NCBI RefSeq assembly: GCF_026212465.1
Contig: NC_080063.1
Coordinates: forward strand, 20,209,797 to 20,273,796
Length of the DNA: 64,000 nt
Source of the DNA: Amaranthus tricolor
Lineage: Eukaryota > Streptophyta > Magnoliopsida > Caryophyllales > Amaranthaceae
Direction: 5' to 3'
Part shown: positions 12,345 to 23,746 of the stretch, piece by piece
Numbering within the stretch: position 1 is the first letter of the stretch
Layout: every line of letters begins with the position of its first letter
Notes under the pieces: model-generated
Told to the model about the DNA's origin: nothing
Databases searched by the model: none
The model's input: the letters and a program-made list of their open reading frames with translations, nothing else
Position numbers and translations under genes: made by a program

Positions 12345-13115
12345 TATTGTTGTAGAATTGGCTTCATTTTGTGTGACTGTTGTATGTTTTTGGAATGGTT
12401 CAATTCGATCAAGTAGTAGAAATGTTAAGTATGTTGGGGGAAGACGTAAACTGTTTGCGTGCAACTAAAACATGGATTTGAATGAATTTAAACATCTTAT
12501 ATGCTCTAAGATTGTCATTTACACTACAAGAAGTACTGTTAATGTATGTTTTAAATACAATATGAGTGAAGAATTGTTAGCTCTTCCGGTTGAGGATGAG
12601 GAGACTATAGAATATAGATGCAATGTGGGAGTATTCAAAGTCTACCTCTATTCCTTCTTTAGAGTTATATGTAGAAAAGGTACTCCTAGGGAATCAAGAT
12701 GTCAATGTTGTAGAAACAAATGCATTCTTGAATGTAACTTCTTCTGCTCCTTCTCTTACGCCCTTTCCTACCCAAGAAACCTAAAATCCCATTATGCCAT
12801 CTTCCTCTTCTCCTTCTAATGATGATACTTTTAACTTAGAAGATACAAATGAGCCTTGGGATGATGTTAATAGTGAGAGTAATGAATTCGTTGAAGCTCC
12901 TTTTGAGGACAAAGTGGGTGTTGATGAGGAGGCTCTAGCTAATGACATGACCTTAGGCAACATTCCAACAATCCTTGCTCCTACACCTTACGCACTAATT
13001 CCCCCTCTAGATGAACACGTTGTGGACAACTCTTGGAGGTCTTGGGCATGTGATACAACCTACACCGATGAAGGAGAGTTTCAAAAGGGTATAATTATTC
13101 TCCAAGTAATACTAA
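12345..13115 (+). pseudogene. MURA (Mutator transposase) N-terminal fragment, decayed
   Basis: The reading frame gives RNVKYVGGRRKLFACN, a stop, then MDLNEFKHLICSKI and STVNVCFKYNMSEELLALPV, the usual N-terminal part of plant MURA-like proteins. A frame change near 12610 is needed to continue into MWEYSKSTSIPSLELYVEKV. Another stop (TAA near 12783) precedes an acidic linker and SWACDTTYTDEGEFQKG, the start of the MuDR DNA-binding domain. After about 13095 the frame shifts again and the rest (DDE core, SWIM finger) is missing. At least three lesions make this a dead fragment. Confidence 0.68.
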
Positions 13116-13187
13116 CTTTACATGTTATTGCTTTGTTTCTTAATTTGTTCTTATGTTTCGTTTACTTACTTATATCTGTAATTCATA

Positions 13188-14946
13188 GCTTTGGGCGTGG
13201 GAGCACATTCTCATTGGGCAACCGATGAGGACTGTGGGACGTGGTGCATTTGCGCCACCACTTCTTCCACCCCCCACATGTGTTGTATGGATCGTAGTGG
13301 TCCTTTGATAGGCGTACAAGGACCCACACAGGATTTGGTGTGGGGTTCTATCGCGATCAATTCGATCTACTTCGAGCTGACCAGGTAAAGGCTTCACTTA
13401 CTAGTCTTGTAACTATCACATTGCGTAATTTATTAATTACATTTTCACGTGTAGTTTCGATGGGACCCTTACCCCGCTGAGGCATACGCTGCATTGCCTC
13501 AGCACTCAGGGATATTGTCAGGGGCGTGGAGAGCCTCTGTACCTTTGATATGCTTTGACATAGTCGAAGTGCATCTCCCTGAGCATGTACGACGCCAATT
13601 TGGGATGGTACAGGGCATCCCGCCGCCTTGTGACACAGTGGCGGATCTCCATCACAGCTCACGTAAGGGTCGGAAACCCAAGAGCTTGTTGGAGATCAAT
13701 TGGCGCCATATAGCTCGTTGGGATCACATGCTAGAGCTGCTGGTCCAAGGTGCGCTGATCCAGGCTGTAGGCGCACCTACTTCGGCGGATTACATGATAC
13801 ACCCCAGAATTTCTGACCCTTTAACGAAACCAAAACCGTAAAGGACGGGAGGAAATTTGGGTGTTACATAAAAGAAAAAAAAAGAGAATTTAGATAAACG
13901 TTAAATATTAACTTTAAAAGGTGAGTGGAAATTTCGGCAGCATCTCTTCTATAAATCGAACATGTGGTAGAACAATTAGCACAATAAAACATTAAACTAA
14001 TCTAAGACATCATTGCCTTTAAAATCTCACGTCACGGCGGGATGATTCGTCGCCGGCTTCTCAAATCAACATGCCAAGCATGAATCGTGGTTCCAGTGTC
14101 GACGTTTGCGTGAGTGAGGGTGTGAGTACTCCTTCCCTAACACATCCTTTTATATTATTTATTTATTTATTTATTTATCTAGATTCATCTTCTTGCGAGG
14201 CCCAATTAAGAACTCACCTCCGTATGCTCACACATTTTAATAAAAAAAATTATTTTGATTTGAAGCTCTTTATTTAGAAATCGTAATTGTATTTTTAATA
14301 TAAATATATGTTAATATTTAAATTTGTATATGAAAGGAATTTATTAAAACTACTTCAAAATTAATTTAATATAATTATAAAATACCCAAAAGTCATTAAA
14401 ATATTAATTAATGACGTCAGAAAATCTCGGGGTGTTACAGTTCCTCTCCATCACTCGTCGATGGATAATACCACGAGGTATCATCGCAGCCGCCCAGTAC
14501 GCTCCTGCAGCACCGACGATGACACAGTTTGTAAGTATTCTTCCATGTTGATTATTATCCATAGAACATACATGTTATAGATTTCATTAACTCCAAATTG
14601 AATGCAGGCACAGGGCATTGCAGTTGTCATCGGCTCCACCCAAGGGGAGCCTGTACGGGAGATTGTCCAAGGCATACTCCAAGGGACACAGTTTCAGCAC
14701 GCCATTCCAGAAGTCACTGTGCTTGACACCACTATGGACGAGCAGGGTTCATCTCCTCATCATGCCGACGTTCATCTTGAGGAGGTAGACTTATCGTGCC
14801 CCGACTATGGTGCCGGGTTCTCACAGGGTGCTGGATCATCCCAGTATCAATCACCTCCCCTACCCGAGCGTCATGTGACGACCTCTTACTTTCGTAGGAG
14901 GCGTAAAAGACCGTCACAGTTAGAGAGGGTACAGGAGAAGGATTAG
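13188..14946 (+). pseudogene. Plant mobile domain (PMD) gene, broken and split by an LTR
   Basis: The PMD is recognised from LWAWEHILIGQP (13190 on), FYRDQFDLLRADQ (to 13384), and after an intron (acceptor before about 13455) FRWDPYPAEAYAALPQHS, RASVPLICFDIVEVHLPEHV, RRQFGMVQGIPPPCDT and a basic tail ending TSADYM at 13796. The frame resumes right after the LTR at 14440 with FLSITRRWIIPRG, then via an intron (donor at 14533, acceptor before 14609) continues to the stop at 14946 after a Lys/Arg-rich end. A frameshift and a stop near 13284-13295 break the first exon. PMD proteins include MAIN/MAIL1, which act in gene silencing and genome stability, and transposon-borne relatives. The upstream start was not found; in the MULE the gene directly follows the MURA fragment. 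Confidence 0.82.
13795..14439 (-). mobile_element. Internally deleted solo LTR (TGTAACACCCC family) inserted in the PMD gene
   Basis: On the minus strand it begins TGTAACACCCCGAGATTTT and ends with GAAATTCTGGGGTGT followed by a slightly altered terminus. The first about 290 bp match the start of the LTRs at 35261 and 57033. The last about 340 bp match their ends, including GAGATGCTGCCGAAATTTC. The middle about 2.5 kb of those LTRs is absent. No clean target duplication is seen. It may instead be a true short subfamily. Confidence 0.72.
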
Positions 14947-14992
14947 CATTAGTATAGTGTTTTTATATATTAAACATTAGTAACGTTTTGTA

Positions 14993-15090
14993 TATATTGG
15001 ATATTTGTAACATGTGGACTGTTGTGTATATTTTTTAATATATATTGGATATTTGTAACATGTGGACTGTTGTGTATATTTTTTTAATAT
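14993..15090 (+). repeat. Two-copy 48-bp tandem duplication downstream of the PMD gene
   Basis: The unit starting TATATTGGATATTTG and containing AACATGTGGACTGTTG occurs at 14993 and again at 15041 with almost no change, so the duplication is recent. Confidence 0.9.
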
Positions 15091-15340
15091 ATATGTAGAT
15101 GAGTATATATTTTTATCGTATTATTACATGTTTATTATGAATGAAATGATATTAATTACTCAAAGTTTTTGGCGATGAATCATTCCGCCAAGAATTAAGT
15201 ATGAACTTAATCAAAATCAAACAGACAATCATATTCAAATAGGGAAAATGCTCTCGAAAATTCAACACAATTTCATTCATGTTCAACGAATCCATATTAA
15301 ATTACATAGTTCATTCGTTAACTTAAACCACCGCCGCTAA

Positions 15341-15637
15341 CTAAGATTGCTTCTTAAACTTTCTCAGAATCCTTTCAGTCTCTTCTTTCCTATGTGCCAT
15401 ATCATCTATTTGTCTCTTGAGATTAAATACCTCATCTTTAAGCTCTTGTTTTTCTTTTTCAAGCCATTTGGTACCCTTGAAAGCAACCCACCTAAAGTAG
15501 GTGTAATCGAATCCTTCATCCAAGTTGAATGGACAAGCAACAAAATCACGGCCAGGATTGATGTCACTCCAATCTGTATTAATCTCAACTTCATAACCAC
15601 AATCACAAAGCTCTTCAATAGAATGCTCCCGTGACAT
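15341..15637 (-). CDS. Small GRF-type zinc-finger and coiled-coil protein carried by the MULE
   Basis: An intact 98-residue frame starts with ATG directly after a splice acceptor (CCGTAG). Residues about 11-52 read CDCGYEVEINTDWSD, NPGRDFVACP, then YFRWVAF, the pattern of GRF-type zinc fingers (CxCG ... NPGRxFxxC ... YFRW). The usual fourth-ligand position before YFRW is not an obvious Cys. Residues about 58-98 are Lys/Glu-rich with heptad spacing, likely a coiled coil. A leader exon ending at 15736 (donor GTAACA) and a TATA box at 15805-15813 give it a complete promoter-leader-intron-ORF layout. GRF fingers bind single-stranded DNA or RNA in known proteins such as TOP3A and NEIL3. Its role here is unknown. 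Unlike MURA and PMD in the same element it has no lesion. Confidence 0.75.
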   Translation of the reverse strand: MSREHSIEELCDCGYEVEINTDWSDINPGRDFVACPFNLDEGFDYTYFRWVAFKGTKWLEKEKQELKDEVFNLKRQIDDMAHRKEETERILRKFKKQS

Positions 15638-15804
15638 CTACGGAACACATATGATATAGTAACATAAGTAAACATTCACAAATAATATTAACATTTATAA
15701 ATTGAGAATAATACTAACATAATATTTTATGTTACCTTCAAAATCGATTAAGTAGAACAAGAATGATGGAGTTTGGATACAATGAAGTAGGAAAATGATG
15801 GAGT

Positions 15805-15813
15805 TATTTATAG
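15805..15813 (-). promoter_or_regulatory. TATA box of the GRF-type gene
   Basis: The minus strand reads CTATAAATA, about 70 bp before the leader-exon donor at 15736/15735 and about 170 bp before the ATG. Position and sequence fit a plant core promoter. Confidence 0.55.
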
Positions 15814-15971
15814 AACATAATAACAACAACTATTTTAACTTCATAACGACTATTTTTCAATTTTACAATGGCTAGTTTAAATCATACAAAAAAGTCAATA
15901 AAAGTCAAACCAGGCCAAGGGTCAAGTCGCTGTTACTTAGAGCGACATATGAGTTGACCAGTCAACTCCTT

Positions 15972-15996
15972 AAGTCGCTGTTAGTAACAGCGACTT
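15972..15996. repeat. Perfect 12-bp-arm palindrome in the MULE subterminal region
   Basis: AAGTCGCTGTTA, one spacer base, then TAACAGCGACTT: perfectly complementary arms. The arm sequence AAGTCGCTGTTA also appears at 15924-15935 and a variant (TTCGCTGTTAGT) near 16031, so it is a repeated motif near the right end of the element. Confidence 0.9.
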
Positions 15997-16078
15997 GACC
16001 CTTGACTAATTTTTTGACCATTTGTTTTAATTCGCTGTTAGTATGAGCGGGTTTACACCAAGCATTGCTGTGAAGCCA

Positions 16079-16161
16079 AGGACACTTATTTTGGGAATAA
16101 AGTTTGAACGAAGCTTTTTTTTGAATAAATTCATTAAAACATCTTATTTTTTTCAATTTCC
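16079..16161 (-). repeat. Right terminal inverted repeat of the MULE
   Basis: Its reverse complement starts GAAATTGAAAAAAATAAGAT and aligns with the left repeat at 11631-11712 over about 80 bp. Confidence 0.8.
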
Positions 16162-17821
16162 CTCACATTCTGGGTAAAATGACGGTATGAATCCATTTAA
16201 GAACACGGGTTAAAACAATTGGTTACGGTAAAATGATGGCTTTTTTTTGGATACGGGTAAAATAACGGTTAGTTGTGAGTTATTACCAATTAATTTTCGG
16301 TAAAATTTAAGACAATTTTAGAACAACTTTATGCGGACAATACCAAGAAAAATTATTGTTGATAGTTTTAAGCTAATCTATCTATACCCAAGACTACGAG
16401 CGTCGAGCCGTTAGCTGTAATTGTATCAGGAGGTAGTTTTAACCATACGTATTTAACTCTCTAATACACTTCGTACGTTGATATTGTCGATAAAGCTAGC
16501 GTGTATGATAACTTTTGAAATATAAGTTATTATGAAAATATTAATTGAAAATCGCTACACACACCTGACACCACCAAATACAAAGTTATTTGGGACTTGG
16601 GCCTTTGAGTTTATTGGGGCAGCATTTTCAGCCAAAATTCTCCGACAATAGGACTATACGAAAACACAACACCCTCTTCAAATTGAGGCGCATTATTCTT
16701 CTTCTTCCTCAGGCCTCTTGTTGTTGCTACTTCAATTGGTCTCAAATTCTAAAATTTGCTTTCAGTTTCAAGTAAAACCCTAATCTATTTCTACTCCACT
16801 TTTTCTTGTTACTATGTTTTTCAAGCTCCTATTTTCTGTTGTTCCGTACCGTTCACTTTTCTATTTTCATTGGTTACTTTTGTTTTACTATTAAATACAA
16901 GTATAGGAATTTTATGGATGAATTATACTTGCTCATTCTTTGAATGTTTTTTTTATGATATATATATTTTTTGAATTAAATTCTTGATAGAACTTTGGGT
17001 TGTGATCATAACTGTTAGAGATAGAGTTATCATTGTTTTGTTATATTAAGTTGGTGTTATTGTAATTAGGTGTTCTAGCCAATTTTGGTGGATGAGTATT
17101 TGATGATACCAAGTCTTGATTTTTTTAAAAAAGATTATTATTTGTTGATGGTATGAAGTATTGTTTATGCAAACATTTAGTTACTTGGAGTTCATTGATG
17201 TATGAGTATATCATATATGTTATTTTGATGTAGTTTCTCTTCTAAAGTGCTCATGTTCAATCATTTCGAGGGCATATTAATTCAATTGTCTGTTTTGTTG
17301 TTGGTATTTTATGTTGGTAATGGGGATGATATGTGGTTTCAATTTGATGAAATGTACAATGTTATTCCCTTGGTGATGAAACTTTGGTCACAAAAAATTA
17401 TTTTGTTTACAATTTTCCATCACTATCTAATACCACATCTCAAAATTATAATGCATTAGAATATATTTTTTGAAGAAAATAAGACATTGAAGTGCAACAA
17501 GTAAGGCCATTAAACTTGTAAAGAGATTTTCCTACTAAAATTACACTAACATGTCATTACTATTTTCTCCATTTTATACCGACCGCAAGAGTTATTGTTA
17601 TTGTAATGCCACTCTTATTTGTCATGCTAGTGAGCTTATTCATAGATTTGATTAGGGCATGATGGGTCTGCGGAATATAATTTTGTTGCTTTGCTTGCTC
17701 ATGTACATTGTGTTTCTGTTCACACTCAACATAGGTTTTCATCAAAGTTAGTACTTGAACTTAAGAAACATAAAAATTGTACTGTTGTGGCCCAGGGCAC
17801 ATATCAGATAGAGGATCAGCC
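16162..17821 (+). other. Upstream region and probable 5' UTR/intron of the Dus gene
   Basis: No coding exon is recognised. A candidate leader exon lies about 16620-16770 (C/T-rich, donor near 16770 with GTAAAACC), followed by about 1 kb of intron-like A+T-rich sequence. The stretch at 16175-16290 with repeated GGTAAAATGAxGG motifs looks like a decayed repeat. Confidence 0.4.
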
Positions 17822-20800
17822 ATGGTTGTCGCTTGCTACCAACCTCCACTATTCAGGTGTATTTTATTCTCCTAATGTGGCTTAAACTAAGCTACGATAT
17901 TTTCTCTTGAATAATTACATCTTGACATATGAAGTCTCATCTTACTGTTTTCTAGTGTTGCCCCAATGATGGAGTGGACAAACAATCACTATAGACAACT
18001 TGCACGACTCATATCAAAAAATGCGTGGCTTTACACAGAGATGCTTGCTGCTGAAACTATTGTTTATCAGAAGGATAATCTGGTTAGTGATAATCTTCTG
18101 TTGATCAAGGCCTAACACTTGGAATTTAGATGCTATACTTTAGGAACAAAATGGGTTTCTATTGAAAAACCTGGTACGCTGGTATCCTTACTTCTTCTGT
18201 ACTCTATATAGATTGTCACTACATAATTTCCAATTCCCTTGTATTTTTAAGTGAACAAGCAAATCCGTAAGTGCAAGTGGCAAAAATTTTGGTTTAGTTT
18301 AGCTAACATAGGTGGCAACTTGTGATTTCATACATTACCTCTGGTAATACTGATATTTTTTAATCTGTAGAAAATTGCTGATCATACAAGCAAATTAGTA
18401 AGTGAAGTGATGTAATTTTGGGTTGACTAGATTGAATGGCTATTGTGATTTCATATATCTATTCAGGTATTGGCTAGTGCTGATATACATGTGAAAGGGA
18501 GGGGGTGGGGGGGTGGTTGTGGTGGTGGTGTAATTGTGGGTGGTATATGCTTTACGTTTCAGCTCTGCCCTTCAGCGCTGTGACGTTCATTGCTGGTCCT
18601 AATCTTGAGATTAGGAGGAGGGTTGCGGTAAGTTAGTGACGATCGACATAAAATATTGTTGAATCTTATGAATTGAACTGAATTCGATTTAAATCAAGGG
18701 CGTTCCTACTCAGCGGCACACCATATTGCCTGAATATGGACTCAAATGAGTTAGGACCTTATGTTTCACCTCCCAAGCTTGAGTGTAGTGTTTAGTATGT
18801 AAGAGTTGCTTGGTCGTTGCATGATAGTGGTGCACCGTGCACCACATATCTCAGATATGACGTTCATGAGAAATATATTAACAAGTGTTATGGATAACAA
18901 ATCAAAAAAATTTGATCGAAAGTACGATTGGTTGTTGGAATTATACTATAGGATAGAAGTACTTAGAAATCGTAGATGTTAATGAAAACAATTTAAGATT
19001 ATCATTCTTTTCATGAAGGAAATAAGGTGGGTTAGTGGAAAGGTTAAGAGATTCATAAGAGAGAGAAAGATATTCAAACTGGAATATAAAGGGCTAGATT
19101 AGAAGAGAAACAAAGTTGATATTATAATAGATTAATGCTTAGGCATTGATATGGTAGAGGTGTGTACAGTTCTTAAAAGAATTATGTTTGTGAAGCTTGT
19201 TTATAAAAGAGAAATATTGAATGTCATCAATTATCAGTAATTTGTTTATTGTAAATGTCCAGGACAGATTTTTGGCTTTTAATCCAGAACAACATCCTAT
19301 TGTTCTTCAAATCGGAGGGAATAACTTGGAGAATATTGCCAAAGCGACACAACTTGCTAATACTTATGGCTACGATGAGATTAACCTAAAGTTTGTACTT
19401 GATATTTATTGATTATGCATGGCTTTCAATCTTTTTAGTTTCATTATCTTCTTTTATTTGGCTGCTCCCTGTGATCTTTCTCTCATCAAATTGCTCTGGA
19501 CTTTTTCTCTATCTGTTAGTTGTGGATGTCCTAGCCCAAAGGTTGTTGGACGTGGTTGTTTTGGTGTACGCTTGATGCTTGATCCAAAGGTCAGGAGCTC
19601 AATTTAATGACGAGTTGAACTGTATAAATAGATTATTTTTTGGACTTGGTAAAATGATCAATGATCCTCGTATGTTATTGCTCTTTGGTTTATGCAAGAA
19701 AGTTTGTTGGCGAGGCCATGTCAGTTATTGCTGCCAATACAAATGTTCCCGTGACTGTCAAGTGCCGTATTGGTGTTGATGATCATGATTCTTATAATGA
19801 ACTATGTAAGCGCTTTCCTTTGTGCATCATTTTTCTCTTCAAGTTATCCATTTTTGGGTTAGTGGAATTTAGTTCTTTGGCACCTATACAGTTTTTACTT
19901 CTGGTTTGTGTTCTTGCTTCTTGATTCTTTGTCCTCCTTTCTCCACCTCCTTGTTCTCCTTTGCTATTGCATTAGATTTTCTGGAGACTGTTTTTGCCTT
20001 TAATAAACTAATAGCTGTATTTGCTCTGTGGAAGAGTTTAATGCACCTTTACCATATGGCTGTATTGGTGTTCTCTTGGTGTTTTTCTATTAGGCATTTC
20101 TCATCCTTATGTTTCATGAAGCTTTGTCTAGGGTGCTCTCTTATAATGATATCAAAATGTGATGTTTCCTGTTTACCAGGTGATTTTATCTATAAAGTAT
20201 CTTCGACATCTCCAACCAAACATTTTATTATACATTCGCGTAAAGCACTTCTCAACGGCATTAATCCAGCTGCAAATCGAACAATCCCTCTACTGAAGTA
20301 TGTAATGCTATTTAAATGTATGCTAAATAATGTATGTTATCAAGTGCTTTATCCCCAGCTTCAAGCATAAACTAAAATAAGTTGAAGTCAGTGGTGGGGA
20401 GGAGATCCCTTTGGTTATGATTTGTGTTCTAAGAGTTCTTAAGTTGAGTTGAAGACTGATGGGTTGATATCGAAATCTGGTGTGTTTTGTTCAATTATTT
20501 TGCAGATACGAATACTACTATGCATTAATGCGTGATTTTCCAGATTTAACTTTTACAATAAATGGAGGCATAAATTCATTAGAAGAGGTAAAATTTCCTT
20601 GTAGCTTTTTCTGTGGTTGAATAATTGTTCTTGTCCACCTGTTTCTCTTTCTGCATGTGATGGGATGGTGGGTTGGGGGCTTTGTAGATTGATGTAGTCA
20701 ACAATTATGATTGTATGATGCCTTGAGGCCATATGACATGCTTTCCATTCTGAGTCTTCTGTCTGTTCTTAATACGATTTTCTTTTTTTGACGGTATCCT

Positions 20801-22681
20801 ACATCTAGATCTGGTCATTTTTTCGCTTGCTGTCTGTTTTTCCGGTTTATAGGTGAATGCAGCTCTTAAAAAAGGAGCTCATGGGGTAATGGTTGGACGC
20901 GCTGCTTACAATAAGTGAGTTCATTCTGAAGTTCTTATTGATTGTGTTGTGTCTATTTTGAGACATTCAAATGCTATTTTCTTGATTTTTTTTTTCAAGT
21001 TTATTTTCAGATGAATTCACTTGGCATTGGATCTATTTTATTCTTTGTAAACAAGCTGACATTTAGATGCTTTTGTCATCTCATGATTTTTTGTTGGTGG
21101 TCTTATTTTATACGAATGCAAATGCTTATTTTGTAGCAATTTTTTTGCATATGATGTTGTGCTTCATATTTTATCTTTGATTATCCAACCCAAAGTTTCC
21201 TCTTCACTAGTATAGGGGGTTGTTATAGATCTTGGAGTTGGCGTTGATATTGAAAGGATCCATTCCGATAACCAGCGATTGACAAGTACTGTTTTTGCTT
21301 TTTTCCACATCTTGTCTTTGTATAGGAGTATGAAGGCTAGTTCAATCATCTGTACAGGTTAATAGTAAATCTCCATTTGAGCGTATGCCCCCAAAAGATG
21401 CTGTGCTTCAACTTATTTTCAACTTTCTTTGGTGTCGTGTTGTTCAAATCATTATGTTTCATTTGCTATTGCAAAGTTTAACTGAGAACTATATCTCCAT
21501 TGTACAGCACTTGGCAATTGTTGAGGAATGTTGACACTGAAGTTTATGGTGCTCCTACTGATCTTACACGTCGTCAGGTTAGCCTTGCAGATTGGTTTGC
21601 ATTGCTGTGATTGATTTATTTTTAGTACTTTGGTATCACACATATTGCTGACCACTTATATTTTAGGTTTTGGAGAAATACCAAGAGTATGCAGATTCGG
21701 TTCTTGGCAAATATGGCAATAGCAGGCCAAATGTTCGGGACTTGGTCAAGGTATACATCTAAATTAATTATTTATGTGTCGCCTCTGGCTCTATCCTATG
21801 CCACTTCACTGTTTTGAGTTGCCGTAGGTAGTTCCAAGGATGAAATATCTGTAATTGTTAATGATTTTCTTCTATCATTGTTTTTGCTTTTCATTTTTCA
21901 GTTACGGAAAGTTTGTTAGTTCTATCACTTTCTTGTTTCGGATGCTATCCAACAGTAACCAGTTTCTAATACTTTTTACTCTGAAGGGAATACCAATTAC
22001 AGTGCATTTAAATGAATTCTGATTGCTCCATAAATTCTCAGATAATTTTGAGTTTCTTATCTTAGCTATTTCTCTTGATCCATATAAAAGCCTATCTTGT
22101 TTGCAATCAAAAGTCTATTGGCAACATCTTTGTTATTATATCTAAACCCCCAAAGCAATGTGACATTGGGGTAATGGAATATTTTTGTTGCTTTGTTTCC
22201 TTTTGAGAAATTTTGTCTTACTATAAGTTTACTCTTTTTCCTTGAAATACTGACATGTTCTTTTTATTTGCGTGAAAAAGCCTCTATTGAACCTTTTTCA
22301 TTCTGAGCCCAGAAATTCTGTTTGGAAGTGCAATGTAGATGCAGCGTTTTTCCATTGCAAGGTACATTCTTATTTGTTATTACTGATATTTTTTAGAGGA
22401 CGTTGCTCCCTGTAATGCCCGGGAGATTGCAAGCTAGATGGGGGGTTTTTGTGCTCCTTTGCCCTTGCCTGTCATAGAAGTCACATCATCTGACAATGAT
22501 TATTTAACCCTTACAGACTGTTAAACAAGTTCTTGAGGAGACATTGCCGATCATTCCAGATGACGTTCTTGATTCACATGCTGCCAAGGTACCTCCCAAT
22601 CGTGGAGATATTTTTGCAAATGTCAATGATATGATGCCTTCCCCATATAAATCCAGTGAATTGGAGTTGCAATATGCTTAG
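17822..22681 (+). CDS. tRNA-dihydrouridine(20/20a) synthase, DusA type
   Basis: Twelve exons join in frame: 17822-17856, 17956-18082, 19263-19390, 19520-19589, 19703-19805, 20180-20297, 20506-20587, 20853-20914, 21508-21577, 21667-21750, 22281-22361, 22517-22681 (1125 nt, 374 residues). The FMN-dependent fold is plain: [13 protein letters not shown] near the N terminus, LQIGGNN, catalytic-loop NCGCPSPKV with the expected general-acid Cys at about residue 100, [29 protein letters not shown] and [10 protein letters not shown]. The family reduces uridine to dihydrouridine in the tRNA D-loop with NADPH. The ATG at 17822 sits in a strong context (CCATGG) and has an in-frame stop about 50 bp upstream, but it leaves almost no leader before the barrel, whereas homologues often have a longer N terminus. 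The last exon has no further intron: [16 protein letters not shown] continues to TAG. Confidence 0.9.
18497..18517 (+). other. G-tract with quadruplex-forming potential in Dus intron 2
   Basis: Runs of 3, 5 and 7 G separated by single bases are followed by GGTTGTGGTGGTGG. It lies in the intron at 18083-19262. No function is claimed. Confidence 0.5.
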
Positions 22682-23746
22682 TCTATTAATTTTGCTTAAT
22701 TTATTCTTCATTCTTTGGGATATGATCTAATTCCCATGTGATAGAATGTACTTTGAGGAACTCGAAAGACAAAGAAATCTACATGTGTTTTCGGAAATTA
22801 AGAAAATGATAATGAAACCATCTCTAACATATTGCTCCTCGCATCTTTCTGGTTGATTATGTTGTCTTAATTTTGTGCTTGTGGCTAAGCTACTGGATAA
22901 CTTACCAGCTTCAGTTTTTTGTGTCATAGGATAGTTACTCCTGTCGTCCTAGCTATGAGTTGCCATCACTAAAAAACAGTGGGTTGATCTTGGGCCGTAA
23001 GTTAGAAGGGGTCAATATTATTATTATCTAAAAAAACTAGGGGATCAGAATTCGAAATTCCTAACTTTTGTTTACATTCTTAACCACTAAATCACATATA
23101 TTTTTTGTACAAATTGGAAAATATTTTGATTTTATAAAATGATCCAAAAATTTTTAGGGTGACGGACACCCTTTAACAAAAATTTTTAGGGTGATCAATT
23201 AGAAAAATTCACTAATTTTCTTTACCCTATTTATTTTGCTATATATTTACTATATGTTTTTTAACTGATAGACGGGACCATAATCTCAGCCACCTTTTTA
23301 TCCACAAATTCATTCTCTTTTTTAATCTCATCCGCACATCTTTCACCCACTCATTTTGGTCTCTTTCTCTCGTTTACTTTAGCCGATGCTTAATAAAGTA
23401 CTCCATAATAATAAAAACACAAATGTATTTGTATAGATTAATAAAAATTCTATAATGTCTAACGAATAAGATTATATGGCGTTTCTCTGCCATATAATTC
23501 TACAATATGAAACTTTTGATTTGCCAAGCACCAATACCAGATAGGACAAGATCAACTTTGACAGGTGGCAATCTATTGTTGGTGTGGATATAATACATGG
23601 ATAAGGTGCTGAATTGTCACCAAAAGTTTCAGGTTGAAATTTATTAAGCTATCCCCTTCTTGTGCATTGCTCAACATATACAAAACATAAGAGTTTCATA
23701 TCTTTAGATACTTGGAAGAAAAAGAAAAGAAAAGAAAAGGGCATTC
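22682..23746 (+). other. Dus 3' flank and psbTn promoter region
   Basis: The first part is the Dus 3' flank. Around 23148-23195 the phrase AATTTTTAGGGTGA occurs twice. Nearer psbTn, GATAAGG at 23600-23606 matches the light-response I-box core, and a CCAAT lies near 23532. These are only short motif matches. No other gene is seen. Confidence 0.4.

Larger units (their letters stand above)
11630..16161. mobile_element. Mutator-like element (MULE) carrying MURA, PMD and GRF-zinc-finger sequences
   Basis: Long terminal inverted repeats match over about 80 bp: 11631-11712 and the reverse complement of 16079-16161 share GTTTTAATGAATTTATTCAA and TTTATTCCCAAAATAA. The octamer CTCACATT directly abuts both ends (11622-11629 and 16162-16169), close to the 9-bp duplication usual for Mutator. 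Inside are a decayed MURA N-terminal fragment on +, a decayed PMD gene on +, and an intact GRF-type zinc-finger gene on -. No DDE core or SWIM domain of MURA remains, so the element cannot move by itself. A 645-bp LTR was added later, inside the PMD gene. Confidence 0.8.

Noticed and set aside
22589..22600. Intron after the Dus codon AAG at 22588 (GTACCT donor)
   Set aside because: Reading through gives [16 protein letters not shown] and a sensible end at 22681, better than any downstream exon I could find.
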